This document shows, piece by piece, positions 1 through 11,960 of a stretch of DNA of 64,000 nucleotides (the stretch's first letter is position 1; each line of letters begins with the position of its first letter). The DNA is taken from positions 198,217,325-198,281,324 of the forward strand of contig NC_133536.1 in NCBI RefSeq assembly GCF_048544455.1. The letters are read 5' to 3'. A program made the position numbers and the translations under genes. The notes under the pieces are model-generated. The model saw nothing but the letters and a program-made list of their open reading frames with translations. It was not told where the DNA came from and did not search any database. The stretch comes from Silene latifolia (taxonomy: Eukaryota; Streptophyta; Magnoliopsida; Caryophyllales; Caryophyllaceae).

Positions 1-1
1 T

Positions 2-1596
2 CTGACAGATTACCATCCGGATTTTGTTGGTTCCATGTTCAATGTTATCAAGGAGCATGAACCTTATTCTTTTCAGCAAGCCCAGCAAGACCCTAGATGG
101 GTAGAGGCTATGTCTAAAGAAGTTAGTGCCTTGGAAGAGAATCAGACATGTGAGATTGTTCCATTACCAAATGGTTATAAAGCTATAGGGTCAAAATGGG
201 TGTACAGGATTAAGTACAAACCAGATGGTTATGTAGAAAGATTTAAAGCAAGGCTTGTAGCAAAGGGCTTCAATCAAATAAAAACAAGGACTATAAGCAT
301 ACATTCTCACCAGTTGCTAAATTTACAATTGTGAGAACCTTACTAGCTATAGCAGCAGCCAAGGAATGGCCATTATTCCAATTAGATATTAGCAATGCCT
401 TTTTGCATGGCTTCTTGGATGAAGAGGTCTAAATGAGACCACCTGAAGGATATGATGTAGGCAAAGGATTAGTTTGTAAGCTCAAAATATCATTATATGG
501 TCTGAAGCAAGCTTCAAGACAATGGAATAAAGAATTGACAAGATTTTTAAAGGAGTTTGGGTATGTCCAATCAAGGCAAGACTATTCCTTGTTCACAAGA
601 ACTGATGCAGCAGATGGTTCATTTACAGTAGTCCTTGTATATGTTGATGATGTGTTGTTGACTGACACATCTACTACTGAAATTGATAGAGTCAAGAGAG
701 CCTTACCCACTGTATATTCAATAAAGGATTTAGGTCCAATGAGATATTTTCTTGGATTAGAAATAACCAGGAATTCAAATGGATTAATGATTAATCAAAG
801 GAAATATATTATGGATATCTTGAAAGATTTACAAATGAAGAACTGTACTACTGTCAAATTTTCAATGCAACAAGGTTTGAAGTTGTCTGTTGATCAAGGT
901 GAACTGTTAGACAATCCAGAACAGTACAAAAGACTAATTGGCAGATTATTATATCTCAACATGTCCAGACCTGATCTTTCTTAGAGCATTCAACATCTGA
1001 GTCAATTTGTTAGTCAACCTAGGGTTCCACATATGCAGGCTGCATTACATGTGGTTAAATACTTGAAGGGGACTATCAATGCAGGTCTGTTATACAAGTC
1101 TCAGTCTGATCTGCAGGTCATTTCATTCAGTGATGCAGACTAGGGTCAATGTGCCTTCTCTTGTAGATCATTGAGTGGTTACTGTGTGATGTTGGGTCAG
1201 TCTCTAGTATCTTGGAAGACTAAAAAGCAAGCAACTGTCAGCAAAAGTTCTGCTGAATCAGAATACAGAAGTTTATCTTACACAACTTATGAGTTGGTCT
1301 GGTTAGCAGCATTGTTACAGGAACTGGGTGTTTCTGTTTCTCAACCCATTGATTTGTACTGTGATAATAAGGCTGCCCTTCACATTTATGAGAATCCTGT
1401 GTTCCATGAGAGAACAAAGCATTTGAGCATTGACTGTCACTTTGTCAGAGACAAGCAGATTGAAGGTTTTTTGATGATCAGACATGTTAGAACTGGCCTA
1501 CAACTCGCAGACATCATGACTAAACCTTTGGATTCTGATCAACATAGGTTTTTATCCTCTAAGCTTGGTCTGTTGTTTCAAAACAGTCCAGCTTAA
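2..1596 (+). pseudogene. copia pol remnant (reverse transcriptase and RNase H), broken
   Basis: Copia reverse transcriptase and RNase H motifs run along the plus strand. The N-terminal RT segment (35-334) carries KWVYRIKYKPDG and [10 protein letters not shown]. The next piece reads [10 protein letters not shown], the YVDD catalytic motif lies near 640-651, and RNase H has the SAESEYRSL and CDNKAALHI signatures. It ends with ADIMTKP, as copia proteins do. Breaks: one frameshift near 283-293 and in-frame stops at 430-432, 982-984 and 1141-1143. The last three each sit where copia proteins usually have Tyr, Tyr and Trp. An old, non-coding copy. Confidence 0.92.
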
Positions 1597-1604
1597 GAGG
1601 GGAA

Positions 1605-1909
1605 TATTGGACATAAGATTTATAGTGATTAGTTAAAATTTAGTTATATTAACTAACTACTTAATCATAGTTAAATAGAGCTAACCATAGTTAGCTGGAG
1701 AAGTTGTTATAAATATACAACGACTCATGTAATCATACTTACAACTTTATCATTTGAATAAAGTATATAGTTACAATTCATATTACAATTCTATCAAATA
1801 TCAATACATTGTTACATTCATCATATCTTCATCGTATTCTTCTATCTTCATCTTCATAATCAAGTACATCTTCATAACTTAGGTTTCTTCATATTTCAAA
1901 TTTGCAACA
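1605..1909 (+). repeat. copia 3' LTR (about 305 bp)
   Basis: Starts directly after the polypurine tract. The first bases are TATTGGAC, likely a decayed TGTTGGAC, and it ends at TTGCAACA. Inside are a TATA-like TATAAATAT near 1709 and an AATAAA signal near 1757. The boundaries are inferred, because the partner 5' LTR is outside the window. Confidence 0.65.
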
Positions 1910-1956
1910 TTATATTATGCCTCACCAAATTAAACACAAATTAAATTACATACACG

Positions 1957-2438
1957 TAGGGGTGTACATTGGTCTGGTCCGGTCCGGTCCGGGGATCGGA
2001 CAATATTAATATTGGTCTAGGTTGGTCTGGAGCAGGAAAATGAGTGGAGTAAATAGGACAAAGTGGACCAAATATGATTGTCATTGATATTATTAAGCAT
2101 ATAAAAATAGAACTCGATAATTTCGTAACGATCAAACTAAGCCGCATTATTTTCTTACTAGATTTAAGTACATAATTACACATCTTACTATACGTGTAAA
2201 CAAAGTAAACAATAAAATCAATAATGTTACAATTTTAAAGAGTCTATTCTTATATAAGTTCCGTCCATGGTCCGATCCACGGTTCAATCGATTTGGTTCA
2301 GGAACCGTACCAAAGACCAAAGTAGAGTAAATTGGTGAATCGTAGACCGAATCAAATAAAATTCGGTACCATCTAGTCCAGGCCAAATAATTTGGTCTAG
2401 TCACACCTTTGATCAAAACCACTGAGTGAACACCCCTA
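1957..2438. mobile_element. hAT-like MITE with degenerate 8-bp target duplication
   Basis: Terminal inverted repeats TAGGGGTGT at the left and ACACCCCTA at the right bound a 482-bp element with no coding capacity. It is flanked by CATACACG (1949-1956) and CATATATG (2439-2446). These match at 6 of 8 positions, and both differences are C/T transitions. Eight-base duplications and short TIRs with this core are typical of non-autonomous hAT elements. GGTCCGGTCC repeats lie just inside the left end. ORFs crossing it are incidental. Confidence 0.75.
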
Positions 2439-2446
2439 CATATATG

Positions 2447-4420
2447 ATACCCGTATTATATTAATTCCAATGACTTATGATTTTATGGGGGTACATGTAA
2501 ATCCTTCGTAAATTTGAAATGTAAAATAGTGGTACATACATATTAATATGTAGATATTAATGATCAAAATTATTTTTCTAAAAATTCTATTTTTGTAAGC
2601 AAAGACATGACAAAATGAAGAATAATTTAAACAAAGCACTAAGTCTTTACTTCAGTTTTTAGTATAAGACCAAATGTTTTGTTAATTGATAAGCCATATT
2701 GATTTGTTAGAGTTGAACAGAACTTATTAGAGCTGAGCTGAACAGAACTGAACTCAACTTATAAAAGCTGAACTGAATTTAAGTTTAAGACAATATACTT
2801 GTCTTTATTTTATGTACACTATTTAAACTGCATTAAGTTTAAGACAATATACCTATCTTAAATTAGAATTTGCCCATAAAAATATATCAGCATCAATTTC
2901 ATGTATTTCACTCCTTCCCTATAAAAAGAGATTAAACATAGTATAATTTCAATTAATATACTATCTCATTTGATAAATTCGCGTTCTTTTTTCGTATTTT
3001 TTATCTAGAAAATTTAATTTATATTAATCATAAATATATTTACCACCAAATTAAAGTTATGAGGTAACGATATAATAAAAATACATGATGCTAAAAAATC
3101 AGGAACTAAATTTAAGTAGGGCTTGATAAACAAAATCAGGAAGTGGTCTTGTAAGTAGGTTAATTAATATATATTAGTACTAGTTTAAAACTCATGCAAA
3201 GTATTTTTGAATGTATAACATAGGAGGTAAATAGTTTGTCATTTACGTGAAAAATATGTATTCTAGAATCAACCTAAATGAATTGTAAAAGAAAAATAAA
3301 ACAGAATAATTATTATAATGGTATATATTATGAATTCAATCATTAAGAGTAAATCATTATTTAATCTCTCATCTCTATTTACTACAATAACCGATTGCAC
3401 TTTTGTGCTTAGGATGCTCCTTTTGCAATTTTTGAAAGCTACTTAAATAGGCCCTTGCAATTTTGGGCCTTACCTGTTCTTTTACTGCCGGCCAAGCAAC
3501 ACGTGAGCTAGCGAGATTTCATGTTAAAAACATAAATTACGAATATATTTTAAATTAATTTTGCGCTAATATTGGAATAATAATCAACCCAATTAATTTT
3601 AACTTACAGAGTAGTTGCAATGATTTACAACATTATCATTTAAACATATACTTTTAACATAGGCGTTTTGTTATGTAAAATATTTATATTTCTTTTATAT
3701 TTAATCTTTATAGTTTATATATTATGTTTTAGGCTTTGTTCTTTTGAACTTAATTTCAGTTCTTATAAATTCAGTTCACTTCAAGTCGGTTCAGTTCAGT
3801 TTAATTTTTCATTACTAATAAGTTAAGTTAAGTTCAAATCAAGTCAACTGAGTTCGAATCTGTTCAGGTCAATTCAATTCAGTTCATGTCAGTTCAATAC
3901 AGTCATTAACATAATAACATTTGTTATTAAAATATCTTCATGAAAAAAGTATTTTCAATTAAGAAATATATATAAGTAGATAAATGATGGTTAAAATACT
4001 GCTTAAACGAATATAAATAAATGACAGGAAAATATAAAATGGAAGGAGTAATATTCATTATTGTTCCCCTTACACAACAAATAGCATTAAAAAATAATAC
4101 TCCAAAGACGAAAAATTAAACCTACATATAAAAGATTTTTAATCAAAAGAGCACCATGACTCAAACTTGAATTACAATGGCCGATTACAAAAACAGAAAG
4201 ATTAATGAGAGATTAAGACTTAGAGTAATTAAAAATAATATCAAATCAATAATAAAAAAAATATATCCTTCAATATAATTATGATGAAAATTATTTCAAA
4301 TAACAATGATAAATTGATCATCTTCATTCTTTAGTGAGAATATAAAAATGATTAGCAAAAGTAACGAATGACTCAATTTTTGTCCAGCTTCACCATGAAA
4401 CAATCGATCAAAACATCATT
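2447..4420. other. AT-rich intergenic DNA, no gene seen
   Basis: No coding region or RNA gene is recognisable. Degenerate GAACTGAAC-type repeats occur near 2700-2780. The rest is AT-rich low-complexity sequence. Confidence 0.6.
3730..3905. repeat. degenerate GAACTGAAC-family repeat, inverted orientation
   Basis: GTTCAGTTCAG-type motifs follow a GGCTTTGTTCTTTTGAACTT left end. That end resembles the one at 4421 and, inverted, the right end near 7024-7046. This is the complement of the motif at 4421-4640 and 6796-7046, so it appears to be an older copy of the same family. Confidence 0.55.
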
Positions 4421-4640
4421 AAGGCCCTGTTCTTTTAGACTGAAACGGATCTGATGTGAACTGAACTAAACTTATAGGATCTGAACTGAATTGAACTGAA
4501 CTTATAGGATCTGAACTGAACTGAACTTATAGGATCTGAACTGAAATTATAGGATCTGAACTGAAATGACCTTATAGGATCTGAACTGAACTTACACGAT
4601 CCGAAATTAAATTAACTTAAATTAATTTAACTTTAATATT
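4421..4640. repeat. minisatellite-bearing repeat, unit CTTATAGGATCTGAACTGAA
   Basis: After the left end AAGGCCCTGTTCTTTTAGAC, a unit of about 20-25 bp containing TTATAGGATCTGAACTGAA recurs about six times with small changes. The same unit array recurs at 6796-7046. There it is followed by an inverted form of this left end (AGTCCAAAAGAACATGGCCT). The family therefore looks like a MITE with an internal minisatellite of variable copy number. Confidence 0.7.
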
Positions 4641-4654
4641 ATTATTAGGCAAAA

Positions 4655-5533
4655 GATAACAAACGCCCCCGGGGCATTCGTTAAGAGCCTTTTTCTTCTG
4701 ACAGTTCAATTATTATTTATTTATCTCAACCCAAAATACTCTACTACCAATTCAACTCTCCAATCAAAATTAAAGTCTCCGTATTTTCCGCCCCTTAATT
4801 TGCAACCTCCATACTCTTCTGCTCCATCTTCTAAATCACCTATCTTCTTTGCCAAACACCTCCATTTTGTTTCACTTTTTCTGATTCTTTCATTTGACAT
4901 TGATACGCACGCTTCCCCAACATCGGCACCAACAATCATCGTCGTGCACCGCCACAACACCATCATTAGACTCGACGGAGTCCAACGAGTCTACCCACAC
5001 CAAATTGGTCCACTACGATCATCCTTAGCCGTCACCACCGCCCTAGTTATACCCTTTCCCCAAAAAGAATTCACTCATGCCCTCTTAGGGTGTCTTTTGG
5101 TTCGAAATCCGGCGGCGAAGCCGACGGAGTCACCGGGAAAAGGGTTAAGGGTTCGATTTTCCGGCGCCGTAAAATCGAACCCTTAACCCTTTTCCCGGAA
5201 AATTTAAGATTATAGGCAATACGGTTTACATTTCTAGTCGTGACAGGTCACAGGAGGCAGGTGGTTGGCATAATGGCATGGCTAGGCATAGCTTTGCGTG
5301 GTGGCAAGATTGTGGTAGTCGGTGGTTGGTACAACGGCTTTTGGATGGACGATTGATTTGTGGGATGGAGTTTTATGTTGGTTGACTATTGCCATTAACC
5401 ACGCTAACTAACTGGGTAGTAATTTAATTATGGATTTTTTAGTGTATATATATATATTTTTTTTTTAATTTGACTATTATCAAGTTTGTCTGAATTTGAA
5501 GTCTTAACGAGTGCCCCGGGGGCTTTCGTTATC
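4655..5533. mobile_element. DNA transposon-like element 1 with 32-bp terminal inverted repeats
   Basis: Positions 4655-4686 and 5502-5533 are inverted repeats matching at about 29 of 32 bases, with core GCCCCCGGGGCA. The interior is GC-rich and holds a weak ORF at 4800-5186 (128 aa) resembling nothing I know. It also has a perfect hairpin at 5133-5198. No transposase is visible. A diverged relative lies immediately downstream (5550-6214) in the same orientation. No clear target duplication was found, so the superfamily (a MULE is possible) stays open. Confidence 0.75.
5133..5198. repeat. perfect 28-bp inverted repeat (hairpin), 10-nt loop
   Basis: Arms 5133-5160 and 5171-5198 are exactly complementary over 28 bases. 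The 10-base spacer CCGGCGCCGT is itself partly palindromic. The hairpin lies inside TIR element 1. The matching part of element 2 (near 5960-6010) has a shorter, imperfect version. Confidence 0.95.
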
Positions 5534-5549
5534 AGGATCGAAGGAAAAT

Positions 5550-6214
5550 GCTAACAACAGCCCCGGGGGCATCCGTTAAGTAGAACAAATTGTCTCAAAA
5601 ACTTATGAAAAAGACAATTTCACCCTCTAAATCCCTACTTTTCAGGCTTTCAACTTCGCACAAAGCAAATGCCTAAAATATATGCCGTAGAATCTCCCAC
5701 AAATTATAAGAAAATTATCACCTGCTTCTCCAACAACCACCATGTGGCCGCACCGACACCAATAATGACCACCACCACGCGCCACCACATAATCACCGCT
5801 GGATTCGCCGGAGTCCGACTAGTCTAACTGCACCAATTTGATCGACGAGGATCATCCTTGGCCATCACGAGCACCTAACTACTCCCCTTCCCCAAATAGG
5901 GTTCACTCATCTCTCATAGGGTGTCTTTTAGTTCAGAAGCCGACAGAGTCACCCAAAAAAGGTATTAGGGTTCGATTTTCCGGTTTCGCACCCTTTTCTG
6001 GGAACATTTAAGTATATATGCCCTTCAAGGACTGGTTGAAGGGCGGCGATGTTGGTGGCTACGGTGTGGGTGGGTGGTTTGTTGGTAGGATGATTGTTGA
6101 CGGTGGGGCCAAAATCGAAAATGTGAAACCTATTACTGTTTTTGTCTGGTGATGACAATTGAAAATATGAAGTTAAGATATGGCTTATCAATTGCCCCAG
6201 GGGCGGTTGTTATC
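5550..6214. mobile_element. DNA transposon-like element 2, diverged relative of element 1
   Basis: The left end (5550-5580) and right end (6184-6214) are imperfect inverted repeats of the same GCCCCGGGGGC-core family as element 1. The interior aligns with element 1 over the CACCAATTTG, GATCATCCTTGG and AGGGTGTCTTTT landmarks, with many substitutions and indels. The gap between the two elements is only 16 bases. Confidence 0.7.
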
Positions 6215-6220
6215 AGCTTC

Positions 6221-6229
6221 CTTATTACT

Positions 6230-6265
<36 letters not shown>

Positions 6266-6397
6266 CTTGTTCTTGTTATTGTTATTGTTATTGTTCTTGT
6301 TCTTGTTATTATTATTGTTCTTGTTATTATTATTATTATTATATTATTATTATTATTATTGTTGTTGTTATTGTTGTTGTTGTTGTTGTTGTTGTTA

Positions 6398-6435
<38 letters not shown>
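6221..6435. repeat. compound trinucleotide microsatellite (TTG/TTA/TTC)
   Basis: About 215 bp of TTG, TTC and TTA triplets, starting directly after the right end of TIR element 2. The poly-Val and poly-Leu ORFs here are artefacts of the repeat. Confidence 0.97.
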
Positions 6436-6436
<1 letters not shown>

Positions 6437-6639
6437 GAAAACGCAAACTTTTATTGAGATTAAAAAAATTACAAGAAATTAGTGGGCAGCCAAGAGAGGA
6501 CACTGATAAGAAAATATAGTCTAAAACACAAGGTAAGATAATATCATTTTTCCGCTTTATATACATTGGTTTGTTCATACATTATATTACGATTACATTA
6601 CGATAAAAAATAATGAGAAAAGTGGTAATTTTGTTTTAA

Positions 6640-6741
<102 letters not shown>

Positions 6742-6795
6742 TGTCAAATGTTTTTGCGTCAGTTTTTAAAAATAATACTCTATATATAACTTTTC

Positions 6796-7046
6796 TAAAC
6801 TGAATTTATAGGACCTGAACTTATAAGATCTGAACTGAACTTATAGGATCTGAACTGAACTGAACTTATAGAATCTGAACTGAACTTATAAGATTTGAAC
6901 TGAACTTATAGGATCTGAACTGAACTGAACTTATAGGATCTGAACTGAACTGAACTTATAGGATCTGATCTGAACTGAACTGAACTTATAGGATCTGAAG
7001 TGAACTTAAATAAATTGACTTTAAGTCCAAAAGAACATGGCCTAAA
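6796..7046. repeat. minisatellite-bearing repeat, second copy
   Basis: About nine copies of TTATAGGATCTGAACTGAA-type units with variable numbers of the CTGAA sub-unit. They end in TTTAAGTCCAAAAGAACATG near 7022-7041, then GCCTAA. That end is the inverted form of the left end of the copy at 4421, as expected of a TIR-bounded element. Confidence 0.75.
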
Positions 7047-8217
7047 TAGCAAAGTTTTAGGAATTTTTTTAAAAAAAAATTACAGTTCATATTAGGGCTA
7101 GTAAAAAAGCTAACTTTATTCAATCATGGAAAATCATGTTTAGAGGAAAATGATAGGGTGATGGAAAATTTTTTCTCCATAATAATAAGTATGAAAGGTA
7201 TAATTGATGAGTTGGAAGGAAATACTCTATGGAAGCATATAAAAAACGGTCTTAAATAACACATTATTTAATTGAACATAAAGGGGAGTACTACATTATT
7301 TAAGTTAAAGGAAATTGTATTTTGGGTAATATGATAGGAGTATTGAAGAAAGATATGATAGTTTTTTAAGGAAGGTAATAATATATAACTAGGTTTGCGA
7401 CCCGTGAAATTCACGGGTTTATCTGTTTTCGTTTTAATATTTTTATCGTATCGTAATATTTGTTCGAGCAATTAGATGTTGATCCATTTAAAAATATACA
7501 GTCATGAAATACATAGAAATTAGTTAGTTAATACCTTATTTCTTTGATAACTTTGGTTTATTTTTTTAAATCGAATCCTGCAAGTGACAATGTGGTGGCT
7601 ACTAATTTTGAGAAACTTGACAACGGAGCAATGCCAAAGACGACTCATTATATATACGTGTGTTTTACTCCGCAATATAATAAAGTGAGTTTTTTAAATA
7701 TTAAAAGTGAAACCATCCATATATAATAAATTCCGTATGGAAAAATCTTCAATGACGCCTTATAAGGTTGTAAAGTCAATATCTCGGTATAGTCATCTCC
7801 AAATTATTTCCATACCTCTCCATCAACCCTCCCATAGAAATATCTTTGAAGTCTTATCACCACGTGCATGTTTCAAATATTATTACATCCGGAAAACATT
7901 TATTATATCGATAGAAAAATATTAGATACGATTCAACGGTATGGTCGGTATCTATTCCATGTATTACGAATTAAATTTTCATTTCAATTGCTCAATAATC
8001 TAAAAAACTATATTCTCTAAATTCGAATTATAAAAGGTTCATAAATTTTTTTAAGTTCCTTATTACAATTTCAAGAATTTGATCCATCTCTTGTTATACT
8101 TATGTTCACGATCCTATATAAAAATAAAAATAGTATTAAAGACTATAAAATAATCTATTTCGGTTTTGATAAAAAAAACACATAAACTTAAAAATATACG
8201 GATTAAATTTAGAAACC

Positions 8218-9050
8218 ATACTATTTAATATTTATCTGAAGGTTCACTTTCGCTTCCTTTTAGTACGCTTCCTTTTAATACATGCCTTGAATATAGTTCA
8301 TATGAAATAAAAAAAAATATATGTTAGAGATGATTATACTGATGAATACAAAAATACAAATTCAAATAGGTTGATCGGGAAAGCATAATAGTAAAATTAC
8401 ACAACAATATACGCTTAATAACAAATTTAAAGAAATATTATAAGATCTCTATTTTGACATCAACGATCATCTTATAATGGTTAAAAAAGCATAAACCACT
8501 TTAAAAAGTAAAGTAAATTTTATAGAAAAACAATCAAAAGGTGGGAGTTGGAGAAAACTTAAATTGGAAGAGGAAATGACATAATTAAAATGATTAATTA
8601 TTATCATGGTGGTTCAAAAAGTAAATTGTGAAATTTTAAAGAATTTTCATTCAATTATTTGTACTTATTTATTTACCATTAATTATGAGAGTAGTTTTTT
8701 TTTTAGGAAATTATGAGAGTAAGTTTTATGTATTATTCCTGTTTTGACAAAAAAAATACATAAACTTTAAAAAACATACGAAGTAGAATTTAGAAATGAT
8801 ACTATTTAATATTTACTCGAAGGTTCACTTTCGCTTCCTTTTATTACATTCCTTGATAATAGTTCATATAAAATGAAAAAGAAAAATATATGTTAGAAAT
8901 GATTATACTCGTGAATAGAAAAATACAAATTCAAATAGGTTGATCCAGAAAATATAATAGTAAAATTACACCACAATATACGTTTAATAACAAATTTAAA
9001 ACAAAAAGTTATAAGATTTCTATTTTGAGATCAACAATCATCCATTACTT
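8218..9050. repeat. direct duplication inside the Helitron (about 250 bp, about 590 bp apart)
   Basis: 8218-8472 and 8808-9050 share long matching tracts such as GAAGGTTCACTTTCGCTTCC and CAAATTCAAATAGGTTGAT, in the same order and orientation. No coding potential is seen. Confidence 0.8.
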
Positions 9051-9368
9051 ATCAGTTTATACCTTACGCTTTTTTACCTTTAATTTTACCTCAGTTTTGT
9101 GCCTTTTGTATTTCTTTCCTCTTCAGATTACCCACATGATGGTTTGCCTTATCTGCATTCATATATGTTTCATGGTGCTTTAAAGTTATATAAAAAATAC
9201 ATTGACCAAAAGATAAAACATCAACCTGGCAAAAACATGACAAACGAATCAAAACATTGTCACATGTAAGTCACTTAAATTAAACCAACTGAAAAACATG
9301 AATTCAAACATAAAGTAAACGATTCATAAAACCAACAAAATAACAAATTAAAATATACTTTATTGGAC

Positions 9369-9898
<530 letters not shown>

Positions 9899-11410
9899 AC
9901 TCGACACCAATACTCAATATACTCAATATATTCCAATAAATAAATTAAACCATAAAATACAATCCACAACTTAGAAACTCATGACAAATGGGCATATTTT
10001 AAATAAATAATTTGAATATAAACTATTATAGGTATTGTAGGTTTTATAGTCATTACACAACCATAAATTCCCATATTTTAATTTAATTTTTAATTTATTT
10101 TGTGATATTATTAAATTAGATAATTGATTGCTGAGGACCTCAAGAGATGAATTAAATATGACAAGATGTCAATGAAAATTATAGGTGTTGAGTAATATAA
10201 GGAGTTTTGATAAAATTCTTAACATATTATATTACAAAAATTAATTAAATAGGAAAAACGTTTAATTAATTTGGTGTGTGTTAAGTATTATGAAGAGTTT
10301 TAATCAATTTATTACCATGTTTAAATAAAAAAAATTAAATAGAAAAATGTTAATAATGGTGGGTGTTCAGTAATATGAAGAGGTTTAATTAATTTATTAA
10401 CAAGTTTTATTACAAAATTTTTAAAAACAATGAATTAAATAGGAAAATGTTAATAATGGTGAGTGTTTAGTAATATGAAGAGGTTTAATTAATTCCTTAA
10501 CATATTTTATTACAAAAATTTCAATTAAAATTTCAATTTTAATTATAAATTATGAAATTTATTAACATGTTTTATTACAAAAATTTCAATTAAAATGTCA
10601 ATATTAATTATAAATTAAGAAATTTGATGTAAATTTGTAAGGGTTATATAAATTTTAGAAGACAATATATTCAATATACAAAACTAATTTAAGAATAATG
10701 ATAATATCTTTTCCTATTATAGATATAAGTGAATTAAATTAATTTATAGATAAATGGTTTAAATTAATGTCACGTAATAATAAATTGATAATACATGTCA
10801 CATTAAAGATATGCAACATCACATTTACATATGCAACATCACATTAAATTTTAATCTAGGTGGCTTTTTAGATCCTACATGGTTTTGTCAAGGTGGCGTT
10901 TATTTGTCATTTTAGGTTAATGAAGATTATGGGTGTTGAGTAATATAAGGAGTGTTAATAAAATTATTAACATATTATATTACAAAAATTAATTAAATAG
11001 GAAAAACTTTTAATTAATTTGGTGTGTGTAAGCATTATGAAGAGTTTTAATTAATTTATTGCCATGTTTAATTAAAAAAAAATAGGAAAATGTTAATATT
11101 GGTGGGTATTCAGTAATATGAAGAGGTTTAATTAATTTATTAACGGGTTTTATTACAAAAAATTTTAACACGACGAATTAAATATGAAAATGTTAATAAT
11201 GGTGAGTGTTTAGTAATATGAAGAGGTTTAATTAATTATTTAACATGTTTTATTACAAAAATTTTAATTAAAATTTCAATTTTAATTATAAATTATGAAA
11301 TTTATTAACATGTTTTATTACAAAAATTTCAATTAAAATGTCAATATTAATTATACATTAAGAAATTTGATGTAAATTTATAAGGGTTATATAAATTTTG
11401 GAAGACAATA

Positions 11411-11687
11411 TACTTCCTCCTATTCTGAATAAGTGTCTCATTTGGACAATGGCACGAAAATTAAGGAATATAGTTAAAATAATGAAAATTATTGTATAGG
11501 GGTAAGAATATATGAGTTAAATATTGAAAAGTATTGAATATGATGGGTTATGGGTGGTTGGGGTGGTAAATAAAGAAAAGAGCTAAGGGTAGGAAAGTAA
11601 AAACCATGTCCAAATATGGCAAGTGGGACAGTTATGTGAATAGACGGAAATGGCAAATGGGACAATTATTTAGAATAGGAGGGAGTA
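11411..11687. mobile_element. Stowaway (Tc1/mariner-type) MITE
   Basis: TA-CTTCCTCCTATTCTGAAT at the left and ATTTAGAATAGGAGGGAG-TA at the right form typical Stowaway ends. The sister tandem units keep the empty site: unit 3 reads GACAATATATTTAATATAC, where unit 2 has the element between duplicated TA dinucleotides. The insertion is therefore proved within this window. Confidence 0.93.
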
Positions 11688-11960
11688 TTTAATATACAAA
11701 ACTAATTTAAGAATAATGATAATATCCTTTCATATTATAGATATAAGTGAATTAAATTAATTTATAGATAAATGATTTAAATTAATGTCACGTAATAATA
11801 AATTTATAATACATGTCACATTAATTCAACACGTCACGTTAAAAATATGCAACATCATATTTAAATATGCCACGTCACATTAAATTTTAAGCTAGGTGGC
11901 TTTTTGGATCCTACGTGGCTTTGTCAAGGTGGCGTTTATTTGTCATTTTAAGTTAATGAA

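Larger units (their letters stand above)
1..1909 (+). mobile_element. Ty1-copia retrotransposon, 3' part, decayed
   Basis: The window opens inside the pol gene of a copia element reading left to right. Reverse transcriptase and RNase H coding sequence is followed by a purine-rich tract (AAGAGGGGAA, 1595-1604) and then one LTR. The 5' half lies outside the window. The coding part is broken, so the element cannot make its own polyprotein. Confidence 0.9.

Noticed and set aside
4800..5186. 128-residue open frame in TIR element 1
   Set aside because: No recognisable domain; the related element 2 does not keep it open; it ends within the perfect hairpin. Not called as a gene.
6149..6578. Open frames rich in Val, Leu, Ile and Tyr
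   Set aside because: They come from the TTG/TTA/TTC microsatellite.
7389..7417. Rho-independent type terminator (hairpin CCCGTGA...TCACGGG)
   Set aside because: The same hairpin recurs at fixed distance from CTAG at several sites, which fits Helitron ends, and the DNA is from a plant nucleus.
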